A stretch of DNA of 64,000 bases from NCBI RefSeq assembly GCF_001641265.1, contig NW_020167523.1, positions 1,662,592 to 1,726,591 of the forward strand, read 5' to 3'. Below, piece after piece: positions 36,431 through 48,493 of this stretch (positions within the stretch are counted from its first letter, which is position 1; every line of letters begins with the position of its first letter). The notes beneath the pieces are model-generated. The model was not told the origin of the DNA. It ran no database searches and was given only the letters and a program-made list of their open reading frames with translations. Source of the stretch: Pseudogymnoascus destructans. Lineage: Eukaryota > Ascomycota > Leotiomycetes > Thelebolales > Thelebolaceae. A program made the position numbers and the translations under genes.

Positions 36431-36833
36431 TTTAACAGGTGAATACTCACCCTTGTTTTTCGACACGACACATGTAGCTAAGTCTTTTATCCAGGCCCGG
36501 TTATTAATTCGATCCTACGCGCGCTTGGAGCAGACGATAGAGGCGGAATTGACGCAAGGCGGAAAAGGCTTAGAGTGCAGATTGGCATGAAACCAGATCC
36601 TATCTGACATCACATGCGGATACCATGGCGCATAGGATACAGTACCAGGAGCAAATGGCGTTCGGGGGGACTGGAGCGGAAGGCATTCTTTACTCATAGG
36701 AAGGCGGGTATCTATTGAATCATATCATAATACACTGATCTGCGTCCCGGTCGCCGGGAAACAACCAGAAACCAGCCGTGTGGGTATATATATCCTATCC
36801 CTATCCCCATCTACACCATTACCACCACCACCC
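36277..36833. other. Intergenic between transposon relic and satellite
   Basis: Partly degraded upstream sequence of the pogo-like copy; no gene supported. A TATA-like run (TATATATCC) lies just before the heptamer repeat. Confidence 0.4.
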
Positions 36834-37129
36834 TTCATCCCTCATCCCTCATCCCTCATCCCTCATCCCTCATCCCTCATCCCTCATCCCTCATCCCTCA
36901 TCCCTCATCCCTCATCCCTCATCCCTCATCCCTCATCCCTCATCCCTCATCCCTCATCCCTCATCCCTCATCCCTCATCCCTCATCCCTCATCCCTCATC
37001 CCTCATCCCTCATCCCTCATCCCTCATCCCTCATCCCTCATCCCTCATCCCTCATCCCTCATCCCTCATCCCTCATCCCTCATCCCTCATCCCTCATCCC
37101 TCATCCCTCATCCCTCATCCCTCATCCCT
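36834..37129. repeat. Heptanucleotide tandem repeat (TCATCCC)n, about 42 copies
   Basis: Uninterrupted 7-bp unit over 296 bp. Because 7 is not a multiple of 3, all frames read HPSSLIP-type repeats; those ORFs are artefacts. It ends about 20 bp from the stop codon of the TBC gene, so it may be within that gene's 3' UTR. Confidence 0.95.
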
Positions 37130-37149
37130 CCCCACCCCCTATATCACAC

Positions 37150-40100
37150 CTACTTCTCCCCCCCCGGCAACCCCGCCAAACTCGCACTCCTCTTCCCCCA
37201 CCCCCAAAACCCCCCTCCCGTCGCCGCCGCCGTCGCAGCAGGGGGCGTCCCCCCACCACTCCTCGCGCCCTGACTAACCTGCCTCTCCAACGGCGACCCC
37301 CCCCCACCTCCCCCATTCCCACTCCCACTAACCATCCTCCTCAGCGCCTCCAACTTCCCCCTCGCCTCCTCCGCCTCCTGCCTCGCCGTCGCCTCCGCCG
37401 TTTTCGCCTGCACAAGCTCTAAAATCAACGCATCGTTATCCCCCCCTCCCTCTCCCCCTCCCGTCAAACTCGGCGCAAGACTAGGCGCATGTAAACTCGC
37501 CGCCCCCGGACTCAGCGGCACGGGGGGTGTCTCCTCATCCTCCCCCATAACCATGGAAGTATACAAACTACTCGATCTCTTCACGAACCCACCCGGCCCG
37601 GAAGCGGGACTGCGTGTTGATTTCTGCCGGCCGAGTTTCAGCTCGCGGAGGCCGTTGGAACTATGTGCTGAGGCGCGACGGCTCCAGTCGCTTCTCTCCC
37701 CCTCGTCGCCGTCGTTGCTGGAGCTGGCGCCCGGCTGCCGACTTCTTAACTCCGAGACTACCTTCTCCAATCTCCCCCGCTCAACATGGCCTTGTCGCAC
37801 ATGCGCGTGCCCTTCTCGCACTTGCTCGCCTAACTTGCTAACCTCGCGCTCGCAGTCCAGCAGCCGACGAGCGAGATCCTGGTTCTTGGAGACTTCCATC
37901 CCCAGCTGTCCCTTGGCGTGAGCCAGGTCGGCGCGCAGCTGAGCTTTTGATTGGAGGACTGCGGAATCGCGGTTCGAGGTGGTGAAGAAGCGGTGCGTGA
38001 GGGTTGTGAGGAGCGCGGGTATGCTGGGGGTTGAGGGTGTAGGGGAGGAAGCGGCGGCGATGGTGAGGGAGATGTGTGTGGGTGTTCCGCCGGGGGATTG
38101 CTCGTCTGAGTCGTGGGGGGAGGATTCGGGTGGGGGAACAGTTGAAGACGGCTGTGTTGGTGTGGATCCTTCGGTTTCGGTGGGTGATGATTCAGTCGTA
38201 CTCGAAGTCACCCCAGCCGAAGACGAAGCTTCAGCATGTTCCATCGGGGAATCATGTTTTGACCCCTCCCTCCCCTCATCGCTCTTCTTCCCAGCCTCCT
38301 CACCCGCCATATTCTCGGGGGTCATACAAATCCCCCTCTCCCCCTCCGTCACCTCCCCCTCAACCTCCATCCCATTCTTCTTCAACACCTCAATCAGCAA
38401 CCGAACCGCCACGCGATCCTCCTCCCGCTCCTCTCTCTCCCTCTGTAACCGCGTAGCCAACATAGCCTGTTCCCTCTGCATCTCGCTCAGCGCAAGGAGC
38501 AAATCCTCAATCTGCCCATTTAAACTGTTGTTACTACTCGCCAGCGCCTTCTGGCTCCCCACCGCTGCTGACAGCACCGTAGACGGCCCACGCACCGACG
38601 CGCCGTCCGATTGCGATGAGCCTCGCGACGTCGCTTCCGTCGTCAAGCTATCCGTGCTCCCCTCCCCTGACCCAAGCGTAGACGCCATACTCTGCTTGCT
38701 CGTCGACTTTCTTAAAAAGCTACCCGCGCGCCGGTACGGCGCCAGCGTCGCAGGGTTGAGCGTCATGCTCTTCGACGAGGAGTTCCATATGCGCCCCAGG
38801 AAGCGCGAGCCCGCTGATACAATATCGGCGGAGTGCGCAGGCGCCTTGCCGCTCTCCTGACTCTCGCTGTATCGCCGCTCGAGCGACTGCAGCAGATCAT
38901 TTGTGATCGTGCCCGTCAAGCTAACGAAATCGTTAACAAAGGCGTCTGCGTCCATGCGATAGCAGTCCCAGAGTCCACGAGATAGAAGTAGTTGCATAAC
39001 GTCCTCAAACTCTGCGCAAGCCGTAATGCGCTCCTCGTTCTTGCGCATCACAGCGAGCGCGACGCGCATCATAGTCTCTGAAGCGCCTTCAGCGAAGATC
39101 ACATCATAGATGCGAAAGAGCATAGGGAGGGGGCAGGTGACAGCGAAGAAGGAGAGGAACCACTGCGAGACGTATGCGGGTTCGACTTGGAGGTGGTCGA
39201 GGTGTGCGGCGAGGGCGGGGAGGTGGCGTTTGAGCAGTTCGCCGAACTGAAAGATGCGTACGTGGAGACCGGAGAGGTCGGGGAGGTAGCAGCTTCGGAG
39301 GTCGTAGTTCTCTATCAATCTAGAAACGAGTCAGCCTGTGTCTTCATGGTAAGTAGGATGGGGGATGCTTACCGCACTAGTATACAAAACGCCTGGGTAT
39401 CGCCCATATGCATCAACAGCGGCCCCACGAGGAACCCCAGACCCTGACAATATCCAATCTTGGGATCATACAAACTAAAGCACCTCAACACCTTCCCCAG
39501 CATCCTCTGTCCCTCCCCATTCGGATCGCGAAACATCTCCACACCCGGAAAGCTGCGCCCGAGATCCTTCCCAATGATCCCCTCGTATGGACTCGATCCC
39601 CCACACAGACGCTCATACTCCTCCTCCAGCACCAGATCCCTTGCGCCAGACATGCTCTGCCACACCACGCCCCTGAGCGGCGGCGGTATCCCCGCACGGA
39701 TCTTCTTCGACAGCAGCGTCGGCAGTCGCTGCGCAGTGCGCTTGTAGTCCTGCACCACCGCAGCGTAGAACTCGAGGTCTGTCATCGCAGGCGCGGGAAG
39801 TAAGGAGTACCGTAGCGCAGGAGGCGAGGGCGCATTCACCATCTGTTTAAGCTGCTGCATAGACGGCGGGCGGCGCTGTACACGTTGTTCTGCTTGTGCT
39901 CGTGCGAGACCGGATTTCGGGTTTGTAGCTAGGAGATTGTTCTCTTGTTCGAGACGGGCGAGGAGAAGGGCTGTGGACTATGATTCAGTTAGGTTGGGAA
40001 CATGGGGCTTATTCACAGGTAATGGGGGGAACTTGCATCTTCAGTATCTTGATCCCTTGGCTCTTGCTCTTCTGTCCGCTCCAGAACTTCCCAGTTCACG

Positions 40101-40510
40101 CTCTCGGTCTCGCTTTGGCTTTTATGGCTCCCCCTCCTGACCTCCCTGTCCTTGACGCAGGGGACTTCCATCCTCGCAATCTCAGTCTCATAGACAGTGT
40201 CCGCATCGGTATCGTCCTCGGGTATCACTCCCCCCGTAATTTGTTCAGTTGGTGCTATTTTTGCCTCCTGTTCCTCTTCCTCGTCTTCGTCGTCGTCTTC
40301 TTCGTCGTCGTCCTCGTCCTTATCGCCAGACTCGTCGACCTTGTCTTTCCCTCCTGTCTCAGCAAACGCAGCAGCAGTGCCAGAACCAGCAGCAGACCCT
40401 CCCAATTCAGGCTCAGGCTCAGATAATCGCACCGTGACCATCGAATCATGCAGCACCATCTCCCTCTTCTTCATGGCGACATCGCTGGGAAGCTCCCCTA
40501 GATCATCCAT
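37150..40510 (-). CDS. TBC-domain RabGAP with C-terminal coiled coil (Gyp5/EVI5-like)
   Basis: GTPase-activating protein for a Rab/Ypt GTPase in exocytic or Golgi traffic. Exons are 40510-40033, 39970-39373 and 39319-37150, giving 1081 aa. The N-terminal 190 residues are acidic and disordered (a run of Asp/Glu near residue 75). The TBC domain spans about 225-440 and has the dual finger: Arg finger in IIGKDLGRSFPG (IxxDxxR) and Gln finger in IGYCQGLGFLVG. TBC helices continue through VSQWFLSFFAVTCPLPMLFRI. The C-terminal half is Ser-rich, with coiled coils at about 615-650 (EMQREQAMLATRLQREREE) and 820-890. This architecture is that of yeast Gyp5/Gyl1 and animal EVI5. The first intron uses donor GTTCCC, which is weak, and the acceptor CCACAG. 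Confidence 0.85.
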
Positions 40511-41026
40511 AATGACGGTTCTTGACGAGCGGTGGTCCGAGAATGACGCTGCGAATTATGTGCGCGTCATGTATACCTTTCTCGGCCAGTATTCTTAAAA
40601 ATTCGACAAAGTAGTAGTGTTTCGTATGTCGGGGATATATGTACAAATCGTCGTCTCCTTGTTTTCGAGCGTTTGTGGTTTGTGTCGTGGAAAATGAGTG
40701 AGTTGTGTCTCCCTAAACACTATCGCCACGCTCTTTTCAAATTAACCCAGACGGACGTAAACAAATATAACCAAGCAAGCAGCTCAAACCGCAGACAAAA
40801 ATCCTCGTTGAACAAAATACAAAACTGTTCTTTCTATGAAAATAAAGCAGAAATCATCAGCGCGGACACAACCAGGGGGGGGCGAGGGTTGATCCTGAGC
40901 CATGCAGGGTTCAGGGTCGCGCATTGGGAATTTCCCACGCCGAACCCCCGTCCCGTCCGTCTAGTCACGTCACCCGAAGACGCGCCGATTTAAATTCAAC
41001 CTCCTCCACCAAAACGAAAAGCTTCA
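40511..41026. promoter_or_regulatory. Divergent promoter region, TBC / Cyc2-like
   Basis: These 516 bp separate divergent starts. No specific element is claimed. Confidence 0.5.
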
Positions 41027-42187
41027 ATGCATCGCTGCGCCCAACTCGCGCGCTCGACGCGGCGGGTATGTAGGGGAGATGTAGGGTATACGCATAATAC
41101 GACGCCGGTCGCCGTCATCTTCACATCCCGCTTCTCGACCACTCGCGCCGAGCCCAGCGCATCTGTCCCTCCACCACCACGAAAATCAGCGACAACCACC
41201 CTCCTCCTCACAACCCTCGCCCTCGCCGCAGCGGGAGCAACGACATACCAGCTCTCCTCTTCCTCCTCAGCACCCAGATCCGGGCTACACGACCGCATAT
41301 TCACACCCTACACCATCACATCCAAAACCCCCATCTCGCCCACCTCTATCGTCTTCACCCTCTCCCCCCCGCCCTCACAAACCCCCTCTTCCTCCACATC
41401 ACAACCAGACGACCCCTTCGCCCCCCTCTGGCCAACCATCTGGTCCCTAACCTTCCGCCAACCCCAACTCCAAGTCGCACGCTCTTACACCCCCCTCCCT
41501 CCCCCTCTCTCCGCCGCCCCCTCTACACCAGGCACACTCCGCTTCCTCATCCGCCGCGAACACGGCGGCGAAGTATCGACCTACCTCTCCCACCTCCCCA
41601 TTGGATCCACAATCGACATCCGCGGTCCGGTGGTTGAATACGCCATACCCCCCGACGTGAGCGATGTCGTTTTTTTGGCGGGAGGGACGGGGATTGCGCC
41701 CGCGTTGCAGGTTATTAGGGCTGTACTTGGTGATGGAGCTTCCGGGGGGGAGGGGGAGGGGGAGGGGAAGCATAAGACGGTGAAAATCCTTTGGGCCAAC
41801 CGCCAACGCTCTGAATGCGCCGGCGCCCCTCTACCTACGTCGTGGTATAATTGCATCTGGGGCGCACAGCCCGAGGAAAGCAAACCACCCAGCCCCCTTG
41901 TTAAAGAACTGAGGGGGTTGGAAGCGCGGTATCCGGGGCGGGTGGAGGTGAGGTATTTCATTGATGTGGAGGGGAGTTTTATTGATCGGAGGGGGATACT
42001 TGACGCTGTGAAATCGGTAGGGGAGAAGGGGGACGGGAGGAAACTAATCATGGTCGCCGGACCGGATGGGTTCGTTAAGCATTATGTTGGACCACGGGTG
42101 TGGGAGGGGGCAGAGGAGAAGCAGGGTCCGCTTGGGGGGGTGGTGAAAGGGTTAGGGTTGGGGGGGTGGGAGGTTGTGAAGTTATAA
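41027..42187 (+). CDS. CYC2: Mitochondrial FAD-dependent oxidoreductase, Cyc2-like
   Basis: Ferredoxin-reductase/cytochrome b5 reductase fold protein; yeast Cyc2 is an inner-membrane flavoprotein supporting cytochrome c haem attachment. The single exon gives 386 aa. The N-terminus is Arg/Ser-rich (presequence, MHRCAQLARSTRRVC), followed by a membrane segment (TTLLLTTLALAAAGATTYQL, about residues 56-75). The flavin-binding motif is RSYTPLP at about 150, with a second FAD contact near EVSTYLSHLPIG. The pyridine-nucleotide pocket is VVFLAGGTGIAPALQVI at about 213-229. The final GPDGFVKHY and VVKGLGLGGWEVVKL resemble the Cyc2 tail. A plain cytochrome b5 reductase is the alternative, but the Gly-rich insert near 235-245 and tail favour Cyc2. 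Confidence 0.8.
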   Translation: MHRCAQLARSTRRVCRGDVGYTHNTTPVAVIFTSRFSTTRAEPSASVPPPPRKSATTTLLLTTLALAAAGATTYQLSSSSSAPRSGLHDRIFTPYTITSKTPISPTSIVFTLSPPPSQTPSSSTSQPDDPFAPLWPTIWSLTFRQPQLQVARSYTPLPPPLSAAPSTPGTLRFLIRREHGGEVSTYLSHLPIGSTIDIRGPVVEYAIPPDVSDVVFLAGGTGIAPALQVIRAVLGDGASGGEGEGEGKHKTVKILWANRQRSECAGAPLPTSWYNCIWGAQPEESKPPSPLVKELRGLEARYPGRVEVRYFIDVEGSFIDRRGILDAVKSVGEKGDGRKLIMVAGPDGFVKHYVGPRVWEGAEEKQGPLGGVVKGLGLGGWEVVKL

Positions 42188-42541
42188 CGGGGGGAGACAC
42201 TGAGATTATAATACTGTATTAAGTTACTGTACGATAGAAGCGTTAGAATTATTACAAGTGATAGAAGTGATAGAAGTGTTAGAATTCCGTGGTCTAGTTC
42301 CGCTTCACTATACCTCGCTGTAAATGAGTAGAACGCATAACATACAATACAACCATCCACCCACCAGACACCCATAAGTCATCCCATCTGTATGCATATC
42401 CCCCCAACTCCACGCTTCACACGCCAAACCCCATCTCCAGCGCCATGCATAAACGACAAAACAACCCCCCAACCAACACAACGCACCTGCCATTCGTGTC
42501 GCGCAAACCTTCAAATCCTCAAATCCTCAAACCTTCAGCAC
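42188..42541. other. Convergent 3' spacer
   Basis: It holds the 3' UTRs of the Cyc2-like and J-domain genes. A short GTGATAGAAGTGATAGAAGTG repeat lies near 42257-42280. Nothing else was seen. Confidence 0.5.
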
Positions 42542-45500
42542 CTACACATCCCCAAAAAGCCTCCCCCCTCCCTTCTCCCCCCTCTCTCCCACCACCCCAA
42601 CCCCACTCTTAAACACCTCCCTCGCCCAACAAAAATCCTCCATCACCCCCCCATGCCGTCCACAGGCCGCATCCCACCACGTCCTCACCACCTCATCCTC
42701 CCTCACCCCCTCCACATACCTCACCACCTCCCTCCCCCCAATCGTCCCCAGCCACCCTTTGGGAAAGGCATCGACCTCGTTCTTCCTTGCTACAAAGTGG
42801 TAGACCATTTTGGTGTTGAAGGCGTCCCACGCCGCCATGTACGCGTGCATAGCGGCCATATACGTATCCCACGCCGCCTGCGTCGGGCGCGGAGCGTCCG
42901 GTGCGATAGCGGGCGGGCTCGGGCCGCGCGGGGGTTGCGGGAGGTCGAGGTGTGCGGGTTTAGACCCCCTCCCAATCGGCGCCGCAGTCGCTGCTTTCGA
43001 AGCAAACGGGAGATTCGACGTCAGGTCAACAAAAGATGACAGGCCGGCGGGTGGTGTGTAGAGTGGTTCTGTTTTCTTGAGATCGTCGAGGTTGGCAGCT
43101 AGGCCGGAGGTGCTGCGTTGTTGGGTATTTAGGGCTTCTTTGGGGGGGAGGGCTGGGCCGGGGGCGGAGGCTGGGGGGGCTGCGAAGGCGGTGCTCGTGG
43201 TGTCGCTGGGGCGCCATTCGGCGCGGGTGGGCTCGTCGTAGACGTTTCGCGCGTCGTTTGGCGGTTGAGGGGGGTCGATGTCCATTGCCGTCGGGCTTGA
43301 GACGAGGGGTGGCTGGGCGGATGTACTCGTGCCAGTTTCCGCGCCTGGTACGGGTCGAGAACCCATGAACAGCGGTTTGTCGGATTCATCATCGCTATCG
43401 ACCATCGGAGCTGTTCCAGTAGACTTGGTCACAGGCGGCCCCTTGGTCACAGGCGGCCCCTTGCTCGACGACGAACTGGCCTTGGCGCGCCTGCTCGTGT
43501 TGGTGCGAGACCTATTCAGCGATCCTGTGGAAGGATGTGGAGGTGGTGCGAAAATGCCAGGTTTGAACGTCTGCGCCCATTCTTCGGCGGTGAATTTCGT
43601 GCCGCCAGGAGACGACGTGGCGCCATCTGTACCGCTCGACTGCTGGAGGATCTCGGGGTCGATATTCGGATATGGCGACTTGGTGCTGACCGGTGGAACT
43701 CGTGGCTTTGGCGGAGATCGGTTTCGAGCGCGACTGGTAGAGTTATCGCGGGCCGGTTGAGCAGCGGCCTCCTTTCCGAAATAATCCTCGCCGGCTTCGA
43801 ATTTACCGTGCCAGTCTGTAGGAGTGAAAGTCGTGCTGATGTTCTCTGTGCTGCTAGTAGGGAACTGTCGTGGCACCGAGTGCGCAGTGTACGTCTCGCC
43901 GTCGACTTGGAAGGTAAAGCTAAAAGCGCCAGTAAAGTCAGCATTAAGGGTATTGTTATCTTTCATACATTTGGAGAAATCTTCCCAACTCTGGAAGGTG
44001 AGGTCTGGGCCTTTGATACTACTGAAAATAGTGGGATTTCGGATGATGGAGAGCCCGGCAAAATAGAATGAGGCGCCACTCGGGCCGCTCTGTGCGTTCA
44101 ACGGTGGGATTCTTGAGGTAACTCCAACGGTAGGCTTTTCCACTGGTAGGTCCAGAATAGGGTAGGCAGTTGTGGTGTTTGGCAAGCTACCATGTTTTGC
44201 ACGGTTGAGAGGCGTCGCGGCGCTGGCCACCTTTCCGGCGACAATAGTGGACGAGTCATCATGCTTCTTGACAAGTCGATCGAGGACATTGAACTGCTCG
44301 GCTTCGAACGCATTCATGCCGCAGGAAGATCCGTTGAAGAGGTCTCCACTAGGAGCCTGTGGTGGCGAGAGATCCGAGTGCGATGGGAATAGATTGGGCC
44401 ATTTTTTGCCAGCCTCACTAGAAGCACGTGCAAAGGGGCTAAAAACAACCCGTCTGGCTTCATTGACAACCACACTTGGAGAACGTCTTGCGGAGCGGAG
44501 ATATTGTGGGCGTGGAAATGGGAGCTTAGGGTCTCCGTACATTTTTGGGTCAGCGTTTGGTCCCCCCGCGTTCTGTGCGCCATGGCTCTGCTGATGATGC
44601 GATGCTTCTGCCAAACGTTAGGTTAGTTGTACGAAGACATCGAAAAGGGAAAACTTACGAGCAGTTCCGGTTGGTGTAGCTTGGGCTTGTGTTCTCCGAG
44701 ATCTGCTCTTCGCGAACACTCTCTGCCTCGTGCCGAATGATCCGGACTGTTCATCGTCCTCCGATTCGTCTGAGCTTGAGCTCGAGTAGTCCACAATAGG
44801 TTCAGCGGTGCATGGCTCGCTCATATTGCTAGCTCTGGTTGCTCGGGAAAAGGTCCGCTTGGGAGAAGTGTTGAGATTGGTGTCTGACCCAACTCTGCTG
44901 CCAGCATTGAACTCGGGTGACAGGTGAGGGGTACCACCGGGTCGACTTGGGCTTGCACTACGGTGTCTCTCACGGGTCCTTGACGAGCCAGAACCCCTAC
45001 CGCCATCGGTCCTTCCAGACGGAGTTCTAGTGCTGTTGGATCTGCTGAGGTTGACCGACTCGAATGGGTCCGTCTTTTCGCCTCCATGGCTCGCATATGG
45101 AGTGCTTAGTCGCGGCTCCAATGGTGTTCCAGTCTTCTCTCTGAACTGTCTCAAAGGGTCCACAGGCGCGTTTCTTGGTGGGGTCTTCTGAGGTGGTGGC
45201 TGTTGCTTTGCAGTTGGTGCCCTGCCTGCGCGTTGTGTATAATATGCGGAGGTATTCGCGGCAGCCGGTTCGTCTCCACCAGCGGCGCCAGGGGCGTAGC
45301 CGTTCCTCTTTGGAATCGGTGGTGGTTGGGGCTTTGGGGCTTGCTGGCGGGAGCTTCTTCTGTCGTCCGTGCCTGGTGTTGGCTGATATCCATGGGGGTT
45401 ATATGAAGGAGGCGCCTTTCCACCCCGCATTGTTGACCAGGCCTCATATGTCTTTCGTCGTGCCTCGGCCCCATCATCCTCTGCTGGCTTTGCCCCGGAT

Positions 45501-45995
45501 GAAGCCGACGTATATGCTCCCGAGCCAGGCTTAAAATTGTTCGCATATCGCTGGGCACCTGCAGATGGCGGTGGCGGCTGAGCTCTTGTTCGTGGCGCTC
45601 TTGGGGGAGGAGGGAAGTCGGTAGCAACGTTTGCCCATGGGTTGCCTCGTGCAAATCCAGATGCGGGACGGGCTTGCGACGCAAAGCCACCTCCAACGCC
45701 GCCGCCTCTGGAACGTCCTACATCGTATTTTGCTCGCTGTTCTGGGTCGGTGAGGACTTCGTGTGCTGACTGGATCGTTTGGAATTTCGCATTAACTTCG
45801 AGCTCGCGTCCTGGATTGCGATCTGGGTGGTATTTCAAAGCTGTGAGGTGAAGATGGTTAGAAACGGCGAGCGGCCGCAATGTGTAAGAGGTACTAACCC
45901 AGGGATCTGAACTGCTTCCTGATCTCAATCTCAGTGGCATTGGGTGCAATCTCCAGATCACCATAGTAATCGCGTGTCAAGTCGGCCTTGGCCAT
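42542..45995 (-). CDS. Large J-domain (DnaJ/Hsp40 class C) protein
   Basis: Hsp70 co-chaperone candidate. Exons 45995-45899, 45840-44659 and 44607-42542 give 1114 aa; without the two short introns the locus looks like two separate genes. The J domain is at residues 8-75: [20 protein letters not shown], then [11 protein letters not shown] with the essential HPD, and [15 protein letters not shown]. The remainder is long, Pro/Ser/Gly-rich and mostly disordered, with an Arg/Ser stretch near 325 ([20 protein letters not shown]) and a folded-looking block around 560-650. The C-terminal 90 residues are helical ([19 protein letters not shown]), probably a binding module. There is no zinc-finger or CTD substrate-binding region, so class C. 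Client and location are unknown. Confidence 0.85.
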
Positions 45996-47489
45996 TGTGC
46001 CTGGACACAAGGACGATTAGGCCTGGGTCAGTCGTTTTGGGTGGCAGATCTTGGCATATAGCTCGACTGTGTCGAAAAGCCAACGTAAGTCTGGCTTGCG
46101 GCAACGAGGCCAAGGATAGAGAGTGGGAGGTGGGTGGGCTTGTAGGCTATGGGGGAAAGTGGAAAAGCAAGGTCTGACCAAGGGCACAGCGAGAGAAAAC
46201 GAGCTGGTGATGGGCGCAGGAAACAAATACAGTATCTGATACACAGCCACGAGATGTTGGGCGGTGCAACAGATGGCGGGATTGTGCAGTTATTTCGGAT
46301 GGCGAGGCGGAGAGAATGTTTACCAAAAGCACTATACAGTCAGGATGAGGCAGGTGAATTTAGGCGAGGCCAGCCCAGCATCGAGTACATCGGCGGGCAT
46401 CGGCGGGATTTGGCTGTACAGAAGAGTATATCATATATTGAGAATATTATCATTCTTATCATATATTGAGAATATTATCATCTTGCAAAGGATATATCAT
46501 ATATTGAGAATATTATGTTAACTTACCCGTTTATATATTTTGAGATACTGTAAAGTGCATACCAGAATAATAGTGACATCGTCTCTCATACAACTTGCTG
46601 AGTACACCCAAGTACACTTTTATCATTTGTTGACCAGCCAATCAACGGCCTTCTTTTGGCGAGGCTGTCATTATCCATAGAATATCACGTGATCAGCCAT
46701 TAAACTTTTAGTGGCCCTTGCGTCCCTCTTCCCGCCCGTCCACTAACGGCTTAGCGTCACTACTTAGCGTCACGGCAGAATCCCCCGCCAACTGCCATAT
46801 TAGGTACCGCCCTTAGTACTCTATTGTTCCGTACTGTATTAGTGAACAATCAAGAGACAAACTCGGATATTTCACCTCCAAAATATTCTTCATTCTTGGG
46901 AATAACTACTCAAAAAATCCTCGATCCTGAGCTCCTCACCAGGAATTCCCTTCATTTATAATTCCGAAGGACACTCCTGTCCTGTCAGTCTTGCTGTACT
47001 GCTCTCCAAACGGATACTGCACCTGCGAGCTCCAGCTGATCGGCGCCGTTGAGGGGATCTGCATACTCCGTACAATCCAGGGCATCTTGACAATTCACAT
47101 TCCAGCCCCCTGCAGCTCGAGCAACACAAATCTCACAGGGATCTCCCCAACAGACCAATCTCACTGGCATATAAGCCCAATCGACCTCGCTGGCCACGCT
47201 GAGCGCTGAGCACACAGATTCGTGCTTGTCCAGCCAGGCCAGTCCATTCCCACCGCCTCGTCGACCCCCTCGTTCTTGCCCTAATCCACCTCCACTTCAC
47301 CACCTTGAACCAGCGCACATAGCTTCTTTGGACACCTCCCATGCCTGCGTCTCCCCCCGCGGCACCCCGCGCTCGTCTCTCCAATTAAACGCACCCTCCC
47401 GCGCCAAACTACCTCACTCTACTCCACAACCCGCGCCTCAGCCTCAATCCCTCGCGCTAGCTCCACCACCCTCCCCGCCGATCCCCGCC
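45996..47489. other. Long divergent intergenic region, J-domain / FlbE-like
   Basis: About 1.5 kb. The first part is the J-domain promoter. It contains the triplicated AT-rich repeat at 46427-46515 and, near 46745-46773, two copies of TTAGCGTCAC. No convincing gene. Confidence 0.5.
46427..46515. repeat. Three copies of an AT-rich 22-bp repeat
   Basis: TATCATATATTGAGAATATT recurs three times with spacers of 7 and 14 nt. It lies in the upstream region of the J-domain gene. Function unknown. Confidence 0.85.
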
Positions 47490-48318
47490 ATGCCCACCTA
47501 CCTCATCCACGGCTTCCGCTGGTACCGCATCTCCATCCGGCAATACGTAGCCACCTACGACGTCGAAGACGCAGCCCCCGACTGGATCGTCACTCCCGCC
47601 TCCTCCCACGCCCTCCTCAACTCCCTCTACACCCTCCACGACTTTATCCCGCCCTGCCAGCAACCAACTTCCACCTCCCTCTCCTCCTCTTCAACCGCCA
47701 CCCTCACCCCGCCCTTTCATTCACCCACCCGCACAACCACCGCCCCCGCCCCCGCCCCCGCCCCGCGAGATACAGGTCTCTCCCCACCACGTCCGCACCT
47801 CCTCCCCCGCTCCGCCAACGGCGTTGCGGCTTCAGCTCCCCCCGCCCCTCTCACCCGCCGAACGCGCATTCAACGCCTGGTCCCCCGTCAAACTCCTCGA
47901 GCAGCACGATATCCTCGCCCCCGCCATCTCAGAGCCCTACGCCTACGTCGGCGACGCACTAGTCCGCATCTCCCTCTCCGCAGACATCGGTGCCGAGATC
48001 GCAGCATATGAATCGCGCCAGGGATGTCGGAGGGAGGGCGCCTCGATAGGAGAGTTGAGACGCCTGGGCAGGGAGGAAGGCTGGATTGGGAAGTTAGCGG
48101 GGCATTTGGAGCCGAAGGAGCGGGTTGGGTGGTTTGTGGTTGTCTGTGGAGATGAGGAGAGGTCGTTTGGACGGGGGGGTGGGGAGAGGGAGGAGAGGGA
48201 GGGGGTAGTTGAGGCTGTTGTGAGGAAGGAGAGGAGGGGGTTTAGGAGGTTTTTTGGGGGGAGGGATAGGGAGGAGGAGGTGGAGGTTAGGAGGGTTAGT
48301 AAGTCGAGGAGGGGGTGA
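47490..48318 (+). CDS. FlbE-like developmental regulator, with an apparent frameshift
   Basis: The N-terminus MPTYLIHGFRWYRISIRQYV and the block VEDAAPDWIVTPASSHALL match the family of Aspergillus FlbE, an upstream regulator of conidiation in hyphal tips. The frame of 47490 continues to about residue 90 in a Pro/Thr-rich stretch. The conserved second half (SPAERAFNAWSPVKLLEQHD, SEPYAYVGDALVRI, then KERVGWFVVVCGDEERSFG) is read in the next frame to 48318. The change falls within or near the CCCCCG repeats at 47738-47765. No GT-AG intron of suitable phase was found. The C-terminus is rich in Arg and Glu. The shift may be a sequencing error in the C-rich repeat; if real, the gene is truncated. 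Symbol not assigned because family members are paralogous. Confidence 0.7.
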
Positions 48319-48493
48319 GAGGATGGGTGTTGGAGGTGGGTGACTGTCTTCTTGGGTTTGGTTTTGGGGAGTTGAAAATGGTGTTTTGGGGCAATGGTTT
48401 ATGTGTTACGAGAGCAGAGGGATAGGATAGCGAATACCGCACCGCGTCAACCGAGTATTCCACAAAGTCTTCTAAAATAAACTTCCCTCCCCT

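Noticed and set aside
36834..37129. CRISPR-like array
   Set aside because: Units are 7 bp with no spacers; this is a simple satellite in a eukaryotic context.
36778..37422. Long ORFs of HPSSLIP repeats
   Set aside because: They come from a 7-bp tandem repeat without stops in any frame; no other coding evidence.
42542..45964. Two separate genes (a 690-aa and a 448-aa protein)
   Set aside because: A 51-nt intron with good splice sites and matching phase joins them into one J-domain protein.
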